From positions 43,806 to 107,805 of the forward strand of contig NZ_JAJFAW010000020.1 in the NCBI RefSeq assembly GCF_020711255.1: 64,000 nucleotides of DNA, in the 5' to 3' direction. The stretch's first letter is position 1. Each line of letters begins with the position of its first letter. Source of the stretch: Hymenobacter plasmatis (lineage in GTDB: Bacteria; Bacteroidota; Bacteroidia; Cytophagales; Hymenobacteraceae). Both the position numbers and the translations under genes were made by a program. Shown here in pieces: positions 1-8,514 of the stretch. Below the pieces are notes generated by a model. That model was not told the origin of the DNA, searched no databases, and was given only the letters and a program-made list of their open reading frames with translations.

Positions 1-156
1 TTGGCCGGCTTTATCTTGGGTGCGAGCATTGAACTGCTTGCAAAATTCCATGATGTTCAAGCCTTTGCTACCAAGTGCAGGTCCTACCGGCGGCGAAGGA
101 TTCGCGGCGCCTCCCTTTATCTGCAGACGCAGATAACCTCTGATTTCTTTGGCCAT
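1..156 (-). CDS. rplK: 50S ribosomal protein L11, N-terminal part (cut by window edge)
   Basis: The first 52 residues of ribosomal protein L11 are readable on the minus strand from the ATG at 154-156 down to base 1, where the window ends. The L11 N-terminal signature is visible: KGGAANPSPPVGPALG followed by GLNIMEFCKQFN. L11 binds 23S rRNA at the GTPase-associated centre and takes part in factor-dependent GTP hydrolysis and the stringent response. It follows nusG by about 120 bases, the usual bacterial secE-nusG-rplK order. The C-terminal domain lies outside the window. Confidence 0.96.
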   Translation of the reverse strand, partial: MAKEIRGYLRLQIKGGAANPSPPVGPALGSKGLNIMEFCKQFNARTQDKAGQ

Positions 157-277
157 TTGATTGTGTTGGCTGCGGCTCCTGCGTCGTAACTCGCGCTTGC
201 CTCAGTACATATAAACTCCTAGTTGGAAGCCCCGCCGACCCGGAGCAATTAGCCGGCGTGGTATAATCGAGAGAGGG

Positions 278-844
278 TTACACCTCTTTTTCTACTTGGG
301 TATAGCTGAGTTCTACCGGCTGCGAGCGGCCGAAAATCTTCACGACTACATTGAGCTTCTTGCGCTCTTCGAATACTTCGTCCACATTGCCGGAGAAACC
401 GTTGAACGGACCATCTACTACTTTCACGAGTTCGCCTACTACATAAGGCTTGTCGAGGGTAGCGGTGGTCTGCTGCTCGGCTTCGTCCACAATGCCGAGG
501 ATACGGTTCACTTCGGAGATGTGCAGGGGAACGGGCTTGTTGTTAGCAGCGTCCTTCTTGTCTTTGTCGCCGAGGAAACCAATCACACCAGGCGTGCTGG
601 TGATGATGTGGTCAACTTCACCGTGGCCGAGGTCGGCGTGGATGATGATGTAGCCGGGGTAGAGGTTCCGCTCGCGCACGCGCTTCTTGCCGTTGCGCAT
701 TTCGAAAACCTTCTCTACCGGAATCAGCACCTGCGGCACCAGTTCGGTCAGGTTATGCCGGCCGAGCTCTGTTTCGAGGTAGTTTTTGGCTTTTTTTTCC
801 TGGCCGCTCACGGAGCGTACCACGTACCATTTCAATTCGCCCAT
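278..844 (-). CDS. nusG: Transcription termination/antitermination factor NusG
   Basis: 188 residues, full length. The N-terminal NGN domain (about residues 4-110) starts with KWYVVRSVSGQE and contains the conserved RNLYPGYIIIHA stretch, which contacts the RNA polymerase clamp. The C-terminal KOW domain (about 130-188) carries GPFNGFSGNVDEV and the VVVKIFGR strand, the part that binds Rho or ribosomal protein S10. NusG suppresses pausing and couples transcription to translation. It lies 12 bases downstream of secE and upstream of rplK on the same strand, so the three are almost certainly cotranscribed from the promoter at 1228-1258. Confidence 0.97.
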   Translation of the reverse strand: MGELKWYVVRSVSGQEKKAKNYLETELGRHNLTELVPQVLIPVEKVFEMRNGKKRVRERNLYPGYIIIHADLGHGEVDHIITSTPGVIGFLGDKDKKDAANNKPVPLHISEVNRILGIVDEAEQQTTATLDKPYVVGELVKVVDGPFNGFSGNVDEVFEERKKLNVVVKIFGRSQPVELSYTQVEKEV

Positions 845-856
845 CTTGATTGTTGA

Positions 857-1051
857 TTAGCGAAACGAGTTATAAAAAGCTTTAAGTACCGTCTCAAAGC
901 TGATGTCCATAACGCCTACCACTACGGCAAACACGAGCGAACCAATCAGCACGAGACCGGCGCTTTTTTGCAGTTCCGTCGTCGAAGGCCACGTTACATT
1001 GTAGCGCATTTCCTCGATGGTAGTGCGGAAATAATTGCTCAGTTTGTCCAT
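857..1051 (-). CDS. secE: Preprotein translocase subunit SecE
   Basis: 64 residues, typical of the short single-span SecE of Bacteroidota. The ATG at 1049-1051 gives MDKLSNYFRTTIEEMRYN. The frame is open further upstream, but that extension runs toward the tRNA-Trp gene and has no SecE character. Residues 10-30 form the amphipathic helix with the conserved VTWPS motif, and about 33-55 form the membrane span. SecE clamps SecY in the SecYEG channel of the inner membrane. It sits between tRNA-Trp and nusG in one transcription unit. Confidence 0.95.
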   Translation of the reverse strand: MDKLSNYFRTTIEEMRYNVTWPSTTELQKSAGLVLIGSLVFAVVVGVMDISFETVLKAFYNSFR

Positions 1052-1115
1052 TGGTTGAGGAAAAAACAGCGTTGCCGCTGAAAACGACATGGAGCGGGCC
1101 AACTGGCCCAGATTG

Positions 1116-1186
1116 CACGAGTGGAGAGATTCGAACTCCCATCAAAGGTTTTGGAGACCTCTATTCTACCCTTGAACTACACTCGT
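1116..1186 (-). tRNA. trnW: tRNA-Trp (CCA)
   Basis: Minus-strand cloverleaf. The acceptor arm ACGAGTG pairs with CACTCGT and is followed by discriminator G. The anticodon loop CTCCAAA gives anticodon CCA, and the T arm contains GTTCGAATC. The 3' CCA is not encoded. It is the first gene after the promoter at 1228-1258 and precedes secE, the normal place for tRNA-Trp in bacteria. Confidence 0.95.
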
Positions 1187-1227
1187 TTATTGGCATTCCC
1201 GCTTAGCGCATTTCGCCAAAGGGAGTG

Positions 1228-1258
1228 CAAAGGTAAGAGAAACAGCGGACAAAACAAA
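1228..1258 (-). promoter_or_regulatory. Bacteroidota-type promoter for tRNA-Trp-secE-nusG-rplK
   Basis: On the minus strand, TTTG (1255-1258) is followed after exactly 19 bases by TACCTTTG (1228-1235). This matches the Bacteroidota housekeeping consensus TTTG-N19-TAnnTTTG. It lies between the tuf terminator and the tRNA-Trp gene, about 40 bases before the mature tRNA, so it would restart transcription after tuf. Match by eye; no start site is mapped. Confidence 0.75.
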
Positions 1259-1280
1259 TATGCCCTTCTGTTTCAGCGTA

Positions 1281-1318
1281 AAAAAGCCGCTCCCGAGAAT
1301 ACGAGAGCGGCTTTTTTT
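1281..1318 (-). terminator. Rho-independent terminator after tuf
   Basis: The stem AAAAAGCCGCTC / GAGCGGCTTTTT has a loop of about 12 bases and a T tract on the minus strand. It starts about 17 bases beyond the tuf stop codon and separates tuf from the next promoter. Confidence 0.85.
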
Positions 1319-1334
1319 ACTGATAAGCCGGAGC

Positions 1335-2525
1335 TTAGTCGAGAACTTCCGTTACTTGACCAGCACCTACCGTACGGCCACCCTCACGGATAGCGAAGCG
1401 GAGGCCTTTCTCCATTGCCACCTTGTTGATGAGCTCAACGGTGATGGTGATGTTGTCGCCGGGCATTACCATTTCAACGCCCTCGGGGAGGGTGATGATG
1501 CCGGTAACGTCGGTGGTACGCAGGTAGAACTGCGGACGGTAGTTGTTGAAGAACGGGGTGTGACGGCCACCTTCCTCTTTCGAGAGAACGTAAACTTCAG
1601 CCTTGAACTTCTGGTGAGGAGTTACCGAACCGGGCTTGCAGATAACCATGCCGCGACGGATGGCTTCTTTTTCAATACCACGGAGGAGCAGACCTACGTT
1701 GTCACCAGCTTCGCCACGGTCAAGGATTTTGCGGAACATTTCCACACCCGTTACCGTCGACTTCAGGCCTGGGGCAGCGCCCATACCGAGGATGTCAACT
1801 TGCTCACCCGAGTTGATGATACCGCGCTCGATACGACCGGTAGCTACGGTGCCACGGCCAGTAATCGAGAACACGTCCTCTACAGGCATCAGGAAGGGCA
1901 GGTCGGTCAGACGAGCAGGAATCGGAATGAACGAGTCAACCGCGTCCATCAAATCGTTGATTTTGGGAACCCAGTTGGCATCGCCGTTCAGGCCGCCGAG
2001 GGCCGAACCCTGGATAACCGGAATGTTGTCGCCGTCGAAGTCGTAGAACGAGAGGAGTTCGCGGATTTCCATTTCCACCAGCTCGAGGAGCTCGGGGTCA
2101 TCCACCATGTCCACTTTGTTCATGAACACCACCAGCTGAGGAACACCTACCTGACGAGCGAGCAGGATGTGCTCACGGGTCTGGGGCATGGGGCCGTCGG
2201 TAGCAGCTACTACTAGGATAGCGCCGTCCATCTGGGCAGCACCGGTAACCATGTTCTTCACATAGTCAGCGTGACCGGGGCAGTCAACGTGGGCGTAGTG
2301 ACGGTTTTTGGTCGAGTACTCTACGTGAGCGGTGTTGATGGTGATACCACGCTCTTTTTCTTCGGGAGCATTGTCAATCGAAGAGAAGTCACGCTTTTCG
2401 GCCAGGCCCTGGTTTGCCAACACCATGGTGATAGCAGCGGTCAGGGTCGTTTTGCCGTGGTCGACGTGGCCGATGGTACCGATGTTTACGTGCGGCTTGG
2501 ACCGGTCGAAATTTTCTTTAGCCAT
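1335..2525 (-). CDS. tuf: Elongation factor Tu
   Basis: 396 residues, full-length EF-Tu, the GTPase that delivers aminoacyl-tRNA to the ribosomal A site. The G1 motif GHVDHGKT, G3 motif DCPGHADYVKNM and G4 motif NKVD lie in the N-terminal GTPase domain. Domains 2 and 3 follow, with GRGTVATGRIERG and the C-terminal GLRFAIREGGRTVGAGQV. The ATG at 2523-2525 gives the canonical MAKENFDRSKPHVN start. Three tRNA genes lie upstream on the same strand with no clear promoter between, so tuf is probably read from the promoter at 3039-3069. A strong terminator follows. Confidence 0.98.
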   Translation of the reverse strand: MAKENFDRSKPHVNIGTIGHVDHGKTTLTAAITMVLANQGLAEKRDFSSIDNAPEEKERGITINTAHVEYSTKNRHYAHVDCPGHADYVKNMVTGAAQMDGAILVVAATDGPMPQTREHILLARQVGVPQLVVFMNKVDMVDDPELLELVEMEIRELLSFYDFDGDNIPVIQGSALGGLNGDANWVPKINDLMDAVDSFIPIPARLTDLPFLMPVEDVFSITGRGTVATGRIERGIINSGEQVDILGMGAAPGLKSTVTGVEMFRKILDRGEAGDNVGLLLRGIEKEAIRRGMVICKPGSVTPHQKFKAEVYVLSKEEGGRHTPFFNNYRPQFYLRTTDVTGIITLPEGVEMVMPGDNITITVELINKVAMEKGLRFAIREGGRTVGAGQVTEVLD

Positions 2526-2692
2526 TGTAAAGAGTAAAAAAGAGGTGGTGAAGTGAATTTGAAGATAAATCCGACCCTACAACAAGAAAGCGAGACTCAG
2601 CCCCTACGAAATAGAAAACTGTGCGTCGCTTACCTGAGAGAACCGTGCCCACTGCCCGAAAATATAGGCGGCGGGACTTGTATTGTAATCTG

Positions 2693-2764
<72 letters not shown>

Positions 2765-2778
2765 TTATGCTAAAAATG

Positions 2779-2851
2779 AGCGGGAGACGAGGTTCGAACC
2801 CGCGACCTGCAGCTTGGAAGGCTGCCGCTCTACCAGCTGAGCTACTCCCGC
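2779..2851 (-). tRNA. trnG: tRNA-Gly (TCC)
   Basis: Minus-strand cloverleaf. Acceptor GCGGGAG pairs with CTCCCGC, discriminator T. The anticodon loop CTTCCAA between GCAGC and GCTGC gives TCC, and the T arm is GGTTCGAACC. It lies 14 bases from tRNA-Thr and 18 bases from tRNA-Tyr. Confidence 0.95.
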
Positions 2852-2869
2852 AGTTGGCCTCAATAAAAG

Positions 2870-2952
2870 TGGGGAGAGAAGGATTCGAACCTTCGAAAGT
2901 TTACACTAACAGAGTTACAGTCTGTCCCATTTGGCCGCTCTGGAACCTCCCC
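2870..2952 (-). tRNA. trnY: tRNA-Tyr (GTA)
   Basis: Minus-strand cloverleaf with the long variable arm expected for tRNA-Tyr (83 bases). Acceptor GGGGAGG pairs with TCTCCCC, discriminator A. The anticodon loop CTGTAAC gives GTA, and the T arm is GGTTCGAATCC. It is the first gene of the tRNA-tuf unit. Confidence 0.94.
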
Positions 2953-3038
2953 AATTTGGTGCTTGCTGGCCGATTGCCAGAAAGCAAATCCCTTTCGTTT
3001 TACCGGCTACCGAAGTAGTAGTGTTTCGTAAGGAGTCG

Positions 3039-3069
3039 CAAAATTAAGGCTTTTCTGACACCAGGCAAG
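3039..3069 (-). promoter_or_regulatory. Bacteroidota-type promoter for the tRNA-Tyr/Gly/Thr-tuf unit
   Basis: On the minus strand, CTTG (3066-3069) is followed after 19 bases by TAATTTTG (3039-3046), which fits TAnnTTTG. It lies about 85 bases before tRNA-Tyr and is the only such match seen in the gap between the aminopeptidase gene and the tRNAs. The -33 element is one base off the consensus TTTG. Confidence 0.6.
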
Positions 3070-3122
3070 CGGTGAAGCAAAAAAAGGTGTGGTTTTTTTC
3101 AGAAAAGTGCCTCTACGGGCAT

Positions 3123-5711
3123 TTACATGAGGTTATAAAATGCCTTGAGCCGGTCATCGGTTTCCTTTTCGCGGATATTTTGAAGCTTGGCCTTCAATTC
3201 GGGAGTCGTGGGCACGAGCAGGGCTAAGCCACGGTAGGCCCCCAAACGCACGTAGTACTGCGGAGCAGTCCGGGCATAATCCTCCAAGACTTTCAAGCCT
3301 TTGTCGCGCTCTACGGACGGGATGTGGGTCATGAGCGTGCCGAATGATTGGAAGTAAGCGTACAGGTCGCTTTCGGCCACGTCGGGCAGACGGCGCAAGA
3401 ACCATGCGTATTGGTCCAAGCCACCATTGGTGGCATAATAATTTGCCAGGGCCAGCATTAGCGGGCTACTCGAGGTATTGTCGAGCGCGGCTACTTGTTG
3501 GCTGGTGTTTACGTCGGGCTTCTTGGCCAAAGACTCGACGGCCGCGGCGGCGACTAGGGCCGAACTGTCGCCGATGGCGGCGCTGAAAATGGGACCGAAA
3601 GTGCCATCGGGAAAGCTGGCCAGGGTATTGATGGCCTGAGCCCGGACGCGCGGATTGGCGTCGGTGGTGGCCAGGCGCTGGATATCCTTGCGCATGCCTT
3701 CCGGCTCAGGGCCCCGGTAACGGCGCAGGTGGCTGAGCGCCGCCCTACGAACAGCCCAGAACTTATCGTTTAGGGCATTGCGCAGCAGGCTGCTCACGCT
3801 TAGCTCCGTGGTTTTATTATGCAGAAGCTCCATGGCCTCGGCTTTTTGCTGGTAGCCCTGCGCATGGTAGAACTGGAATATCAGCTCGTCCTGGGTGCGC
3901 TCCTCGTCAAATTGAGCCAGGAGTTGGCTTTCGTTGTCGAATTTCACTAGGTTGGGCTTCTGGCTGGCGGGCAGGGTGAAGGTCTGGTTGGCTTTGGTGA
4001 CGGTGATGCGGTGCTCGGTGGGCTGATTGTTATTGGTCCAGACGGCTACGGTGACGGGCAGGCGGAAAACGGGCTGAAACAGGGTGTCCTGCATCTGCTG
4101 CACCCGCAGGGTTACCTGGCCGTTGGTATACGAGTGGGTGATGCGCAGCTCCGGGTGCCCGCGCTGGAGAAACCACTGATTGAAAAACCACATCAAATCT
4201 TCGCCGGTCGTTTCTTCAAAGGCCGTGCGCAGCTTGGAGATTTCGACGGGCGTTTGCTTGTTCTGAACGAGGTAATGGTTCAGGGACGTAAAAAAGGCTT
4301 CGTCGCCCACATACTTGCGCAGCATGTGCAGCACGCGCCCGCCCTTGTCATAGGAGTGGCGGTCGAACATGTCCTCCCGGTTGGCATAGCGGTAGCGAAT
4401 AAGCGGCTCGCGCTTGGACTGGGCTTCTTCGAGGTAGTTATTGAGTTTGATTTCCTGCACCAAGCCAGCTTCATCGGCTCCGAACTTGTACTCTGCCCAC
4501 AGGAATTCGGAATAGTCGGCAAACGACTCGTTCAGGGGCAGGTTGGCCCAGGATTCGCTCGTAACGTAATCGCCGAACCAGTGGTGAAACAGCTCGTGGG
4601 CGATGGTGGATTCGCCACTTTGGTAGTTGGCGTCGATTAGGTCCCGGCGGGTGGCCTGGATGCTGGCCCCGTGGGTGGTGGCGGTGGTGTTTTCCATGGC
4701 GCCGCTCACGTAGTCGCGCACGGCCACTTGCGCATACTTTTCCCACGGGTACTCAACGCCCAGCTTTTTGGAGAAGAAATCCAGCATTTGGGGCGTGTGG
4801 CCGAACACGGCGCGGGCAGTAGCGGCGTACTGGGGCTCCACATAATAATCGACGGGCTTGCCGTGCCAGGAATCGTTCACGACGGAAAAGTCGCCGACGA
4901 CCATGGTGGCCAGGTAGGGCGCGTGGGGCTCGTTTAGCTTCCAGGTATCGGTGCGGGTGCCATCGGCGTTGGCTTTGGAAGAGACCAGCAAACCGTTGGA
5001 AAGCGTTTTGAACTGTTTTTCCACCGTCATTCTGATTTCCTGGGTCATCCGCTGGTTGGGCTTGTCGATGGTGGGAAACCAGCACGAATTGGACTCCGTC
5101 TCGCCCTGGGTCCAGATTTGGCGGGGCTTGTTCTTTTCCAGGCCTAACGGGTTGATGAAGTACAAGCCCTTGTCGGAGGTGATGGCTGCCGAGCCGCCCT
5201 GGGGCAGCTCGTTGGGCTTGGCCACGTACACAATGCGCACCTGGTAGGGCGTGGTGCGCGGATACGGGTGGTCCAGGGCTATTACGAGCTTGCGCCGGTT
5301 GTAATTATAGTTGAGTCCCTTGTTCTTTTTGTCTCCTATTAGCTCAACTTTCTGAATATCGAAGCCCTTGGCATCGAGCGCGACTTCGGACTGCGGGTAG
5401 AAGTGGGAGCGCAGCGTGAGCACGGCCGTACCCAGCAGTTGCTGCTTCTTGTAGTCGAAGCGCACGTCGAGCTTGGTGTCTACCACATCGGTCAGGATGG
5501 TGGCGGCGGGCTGGAGCGGGGCTTCCGCGGGCAGCCACGAGGGCACCACCAGGCCGGCGGGTGCGGGCGCTGGCGCAACCGCCGGAACAGTCTTTTTATT
5601 CGCCAATGCCTTGGCCGCCGGCTTGCGCACACCTGCCCCCGGAGATTGGGCTACTGCCAGTAAATGAATAAACAACAGCAGGCTGGTGAAGCCTGGGACC
5701 AAATACTTCAT
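3123..5711 (-). CDS. M1 family metallo-aminopeptidase with C-terminal HEAT-like region
   Basis: 862 residues from the ATG at 5709-5711, chosen because it begins a signal peptide (MKYLVPGFTSLLLFIHLLAVAQ); an in-frame ATG 28 codons upstream gives no signal. An N-terminal beta domain precedes the peptidase core. The GAMEN exopeptidase motif is at about residues 337-341, and the zinc motif HELFH at 372-376 has its third ligand Glu about residue 395 (NESFADY), giving HExxH-18-E. The last 250 residues are helical and repeat-like, resembling the HEAT/ERAP1-C region. It probably trims N-terminal residues from peptides in the periplasm. It is divergent from the BCCP gene. Confidence 0.9.
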   Translation of the reverse strand: MKYLVPGFTSLLLFIHLLAVAQSPGAGVRKPAAKALANKKTVPAVAPAPAPAGLVVPSWLPAEAPLQPAATILTDVVDTKLDVRFDYKKQQLLGTAVLTLRSHFYPQSEVALDAKGFDIQKVELIGDKKNKGLNYNYNRRKLVIALDHPYPRTTPYQVRIVYVAKPNELPQGGSAAITSDKGLYFINPLGLEKNKPRQIWTQGETESNSCWFPTIDKPNQRMTQEIRMTVEKQFKTLSNGLLVSSKANADGTRTDTWKLNEPHAPYLATMVVGDFSVVNDSWHGKPVDYYVEPQYAATARAVFGHTPQMLDFFSKKLGVEYPWEKYAQVAVRDYVSGAMENTTATTHGASIQATRRDLIDANYQSGESTIAHELFHHWFGDYVTSESWANLPLNESFADYSEFLWAEYKFGADEAGLVQEIKLNNYLEEAQSKREPLIRYRYANREDMFDRHSYDKGGRVLHMLRKYVGDEAFFTSLNHYLVQNKQTPVEISKLRTAFEETTGEDLMWFFNQWFLQRGHPELRITHSYTNGQVTLRVQQMQDTLFQPVFRLPVTVAVWTNNNQPTEHRITVTKANQTFTLPASQKPNLVKFDNESQLLAQFDEERTQDELIFQFYHAQGYQQKAEAMELLHNKTTELSVSSLLRNALNDKFWAVRRAALSHLRRYRGPEPEGMRKDIQRLATTDANPRVRAQAINTLASFPDGTFGPIFSAAIGDSSALVAAAAVESLAKKPDVNTSQQVAALDNTSSSPLMLALANYYATNGGLDQYAWFLRRLPDVAESDLYAYFQSFGTLMTHIPSVERDKGLKVLEDYARTAPQYYVRLGAYRGLALLVPTTPELKAKLQNIREKETDDRLKAFYNLM

Positions 5712-5809
5712 GCCAACAAGGACGGGCGAAAAACGCCTCAATTTCTGAATTAATTTGAGATTTGGGCTACCTTTAACCCCCCGCTTCCATCCCACCCTAT
5801 CCGCTTCAG

Positions 5810-6313
5810 ATGCTTCACATCAGCACCAGCCCCGAACAACTCTGGGAAGTTGACTACCGCGCCGTCGACACTGTTACGCTCAACGGCCAGGCATTTGCCT
5901 GGGATATTGCGGATTTGGGCGAAGGCCGGTTTCACGTGCTGCACGAAGGTCGTTCGTATAATGCGGAGGTGGTGTCGGCGGATTACGCCAGCAAGAATAT
6001 TGTGCTGAAGATAAACGGCCAGCGCATTGAGCTAAACGCCAAAGACCGGTTCGACCTGCTGCTCGAGCGCCTGGGCATGAGCAACGCCGCCGCTGCGAAA
6101 GTAAACGAGTTGAAGGCTCCCATGCCCGGCCTCATCGTCGATATCCGAGTGGAGCCCGGCCAGACGGTGCAAAAAGGCGACCCACTGCTAGTGCTGGAAG
6201 CTATGAAGATGGAAAATATTCTGAAAGCTCCCGCCGACGGCACCGTTGGCAGCCTCAAAGTGAGCCTGCGCGACAACGTGCAAAAAGGCCAGGTACTGGT
6301 GCAGTTTTCATAG
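5810..6313 (+). CDS. Biotin carboxyl carrier protein subunit of an acyl-CoA carboxylase
   Basis: 167 residues. The C-terminal biotinyl domain (about 100-167) has the signature EAMKMEN with Lys133 as the biotin attachment site, preceded by the APMPGLI hairpin. The N-terminal 95 residues form the beta-rich region of carriers in acetyl/propionyl-CoA carboxylases of Bacteroidota. The carboxylase subunits are not in this window, so whether it serves acetyl-CoA or propionyl-CoA carboxylase cannot be told. It starts 41 bases before pyrH on the same strand as pyrH and frr. Confidence 0.85.
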   Translation: MLHISTSPEQLWEVDYRAVDTVTLNGQAFAWDIADLGEGRFHVLHEGRSYNAEVVSADYASKNIVLKINGQRIELNAKDRFDLLLERLGMSNAAAAKVNELKAPMPGLIVDIRVEPGQTVQKGDPLLVLEAMKMENILKAPADGTVGSLKVSLRDNVQKGQVLVQFS

Positions 6314-6353
6314 CTCACTAATTAATTATCCCCGCTTACTCAATCCTTTCGAC

Positions 6354-7154
6354 TTGAAATACCACCGCATCCTCCTCAAGCTCAGCGGCGAAGCGCTGAT
6401 GGGCCAGCAGCAGTACGGCATCGATGCCGAGCGGCTGATGCAATATGCCTCCGAAATTAAATCCGTGGCCGCCACGGGCGTGCAGGTGGCCGTCGTGATT
6501 GGCGGCGGCAACATTTACCGCGGCGTAGAGGCGGAGGCCTTTGGCCTCGACCGCGTGCAGGGCGACTACATGGGCATGCTCGCTACGGTGATTAACTCCA
6601 TGGCCTTGCAAAGCGCCCTGGAGAAGCTGGAAGTGAGCACGCGCCTGCTGTCGGGCCTCACCATTCAGCGGGTGTGCGAGCCCTACATCCGGCGGCGCGC
6701 CGTGCGGCACCTGGAAAAAGGCCGCGTGGTCATTTTCGGAGCCGGCATTGGCTCGCCTTATTTCACTACCGACTCGGCTGCCTCGCTGCGGGCCATTGAG
6801 ATTGAGGCCGACGTGGTGCTGAAAGGCACCCGCGTGGACGGCATCTACACCGCCGACCCAGAGAAAGACCCCACGGCCACCCGCTACAATGAAATCACCT
6901 TCGACGAGGTGCTGAAAAAGAATCTGAACGTGATGGACATGACGGCCTTCACGCTCTGCAAAGAGAATAACCTGCCCATCATCGTGTTTGACATGAACAC
7001 GCCCGGCAACCTGCAGCGCTTGCTCGACGGCGAGTCGATGGGCACGCTGGTGAGCCGAGGTGGCGACGGCCCCCGCGACGGCCGCAAGCCAGTACTGGAC
7101 CCCAAGCGCAGCCTGCTGCAGCCCCTGGTGGGCAACCAGCCGGAGCAGGCGTAA
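6354..7154 (+). CDS. pyrH: UMP kinase (uridylate kinase)
   Basis: 266 residues, starting at TTG (6354-6356), which gives MKYHRILLKLSGEALMG, the exact family start. It phosphorylates UMP to UDP. Visible motifs are KLSGEAL (ATP phosphate binding), VVIGGGNIYRG, GDYMGMLATVINS, and the DVVLKGTRVDGIYTADP loop with YNEITFDEVL. The C-terminal 25-30 residues extend past the usual end (GTLVS) and are rich in Gly, Pro and Arg; their role is unknown. frr follows after a 100-base gap filled by a perfect 29-bp inverted repeat. pyrH-frr order is conserved in bacteria. Confidence 0.96.
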   Translation: MKYHRILLKLSGEALMGQQQYGIDAERLMQYASEIKSVAATGVQVAVVIGGGNIYRGVEAEAFGLDRVQGDYMGMLATVINSMALQSALEKLEVSTRLLSGLTIQRVCEPYIRRRAVRHLEKGRVVIFGAGIGSPYFTTDSAASLRAIEIEADVVLKGTRVDGIYTADPEKDPTATRYNEITFDEVLKKNLNVMDMTAFTLCKENNLPIIVFDMNTPGNLQRLLDGESMGTLVSRGGDGPRDGRKPVLDPKRSLLQPLVGNQPEQA

Positions 7155-7157
7155 TTT

Positions 7158-7248
7158 TTAGTTGTCAGTTGTTGGTTGTCAGTTGTTAGTTTGCACTACT
7201 AATTGGCTGGCTGTTCCTCACAACTGACAACCAACAACTGACAACTAA
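7158..7248. repeat. Perfect 29-bp inverted repeat between pyrH and frr
   Basis: The arm at 7158-7186 (TTAGTTGTCAGTTGTTGG...) is exactly reverse-complementary to 7220-7248, with a 33-base spacer. Each arm contains GTTGTCAGTTGT twice in tandem. There is no T tract, so it does not look like an ordinary terminator. It could be a REP/MITE-type repeat or an RNA hairpin that modulates frr expression. Confidence 0.9.
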
Positions 7249-7254
7249 ACCAAA

Positions 7255-7818
7255 ATGGACGAAGAAATTCAGTTTTATCTCGACGACCTCGCTGAGTCAA
7301 TGGGCAAGGCGCTGGCCCACGTGAACGTGGAAATGAGCCGCATCCGGGCTGGCAAGGCCTCGCCGGCTATGCTCGACGGCCTGCGTGTAGATTACTACGG
7401 CTCCCCCACCCCCATCAGCCAGATTGCCACCATCACGGCTCCGGATGCTCGCTCGCTCCTTATCAAGCCGTGGGAGAAAAACATGGTAAACGAAGTGGCC
7501 AAGGCCATTAAGAACAGCGACCTGGGTCTGAACCCGGTAACCGACGCCGACGGCGTACGCCTGAACATTCCGGCCATGACGGAGGAGCGGCGCCGTGAGC
7601 TGGTGAAACAAGCCAAAAACGAATCGGAAGCCGGCAAAGTGCGGGTCCGGGGCATTCGCAAGGATGTGAACGAGGCCCTGCGCAAACTGCTGAAAGAAGG
7701 TGCTTCGGAGGATGCCATCAAGAGCGCCGAAGAGAAGGTACAGAAGACGACCGACACCTACATTGCCGAAGTAGAGCGGACGCTCAGCAAGAAGGAAACG
7801 GAGATTATGACCATCTGA
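7255..7818 (+). CDS. frr: Ribosome recycling factor
   Basis: 187 residues, family length. It releases ribosomes from mRNA after termination together with EF-G. Characteristic segments are the N-terminal helix, VEMSRIRAGKASPAMLDG, YYGSPTPISQIA, ARSLLIKPWEK, LNIPAMTEERRRELVKQAK and the long C-terminal helices KVRVRGIRKDVNEALRK. The ATG at 7255 is right after the inverted repeat. A terminator follows 19 bases after the stop codon. Confidence 0.97.
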   Translation: MDEEIQFYLDDLAESMGKALAHVNVEMSRIRAGKASPAMLDGLRVDYYGSPTPISQIATITAPDARSLLIKPWEKNMVNEVAKAIKNSDLGLNPVTDADGVRLNIPAMTEERRRELVKQAKNESEAGKVRVRGIRKDVNEALRKLLKEGASEDAIKSAEEKVQKTTDTYIAEVERTLSKKETEIMTI

Positions 7819-7836
7819 TTTGGATGGCGAATAATC

Positions 7837-7874
7837 AAAAAGCCCCGGCTGCGTCAGGCAGCTGGGGCTTTTTT
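7837..7874 (+). terminator. Terminator after frr
   Basis: AAAAGCCCCGGCTGC pairs with GCAGCTGGGGCTTTT (one G-T wobble) around a 5-base loop and is followed by more T residues. It ends the BCCP-pyrH-frr unit and separates it from the convergent nadD gene. Confidence 0.88.
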
Positions 7875-7929
7875 GTGTTTAAAATCTCTTTACTGGAATC
7901 AACATAGCTCAATTTCGGGACTCAGGCAG

Positions 7930-8514
7930 CTAGACGGACGGTTGCAGAGCCAAGAGGGCTGCCTCAACGGCGGCTGGGACCAGGTAGCGGATGCTATGGC
8001 CCGCGCGCAGGCTTTCGCGGATGTAGGTGGCCGAGATATCCAGCAGCGGCGCTGCCATTACCTGAACGCGGGGAAAAGGCGTCAGTTCAGGCAGCTCAAC
8101 ATTGGGGCGCGGGTAGATGTATATGTCGACCTCGGAAAGCAAACGCGCCGATTCCTGCCAGCGCGGCAGGCCAGGCAGGTTATCGGCGCCCATCAGCAAC
8201 ACAAACTCGAGGGCGGGATGGCGCCGGCGCAGGGCGTCGAGCGTGGCAATGGTGTAGCTGGGCCGCGGCAGACTAAACTCAATGTCCTCGGCGCGCAGGT
8301 GCGGGTTGCCTGCCAGGGCCAGCTCAACCAGGCGCAGGCGTTCGGTATCGGGCAGCAGGTCGGCCACTTCCTTGAAGGGACTATGCGGCGAGACCACGAG
8401 CCAGACTTCGGCCAAATCGGTGCGGGTGGCGAAGTATTCGGCTAGGATGAGGTGGCCAACGTGCACGGGGTTGAACGACCCGAACAGCAAGCCTATCCGC
8501 GCCCGGCCGCTCAT
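7930..8514 (-). CDS. nadD: Nicotinate-nucleotide adenylyltransferase
   Basis: 194 residues. It adenylates nicotinic acid mononucleotide in NAD synthesis. The nucleotidyltransferase signature GSFNPVHVGH is at residues 12-21, VSPHSPFK binds phosphate, GADNLPGLPRW follows, and the C-terminal DISATYIRESLRAG contains the conserved ISxTxIR. The start overlaps the gmk stop by 4 bases (ATGA), so translation is probably coupled. It is last in the order sigma factor, anti-sigma factor, gmk, nadD. Confidence 0.94.
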   Translation of the reverse strand: MSGRARIGLLFGSFNPVHVGHLILAEYFATRTDLAEVWLVVSPHSPFKEVADLLPDTERLRLVELALAGNPHLRAEDIEFSLPRPSYTIATLDALRRRHPALEFVLLMGADNLPGLPRWQESARLLSEVDIYIYPRPNVELPELTPFPRVQVMAAPLLDISATYIRESLRAGHSIRYLVPAAVEAALLALQPSV

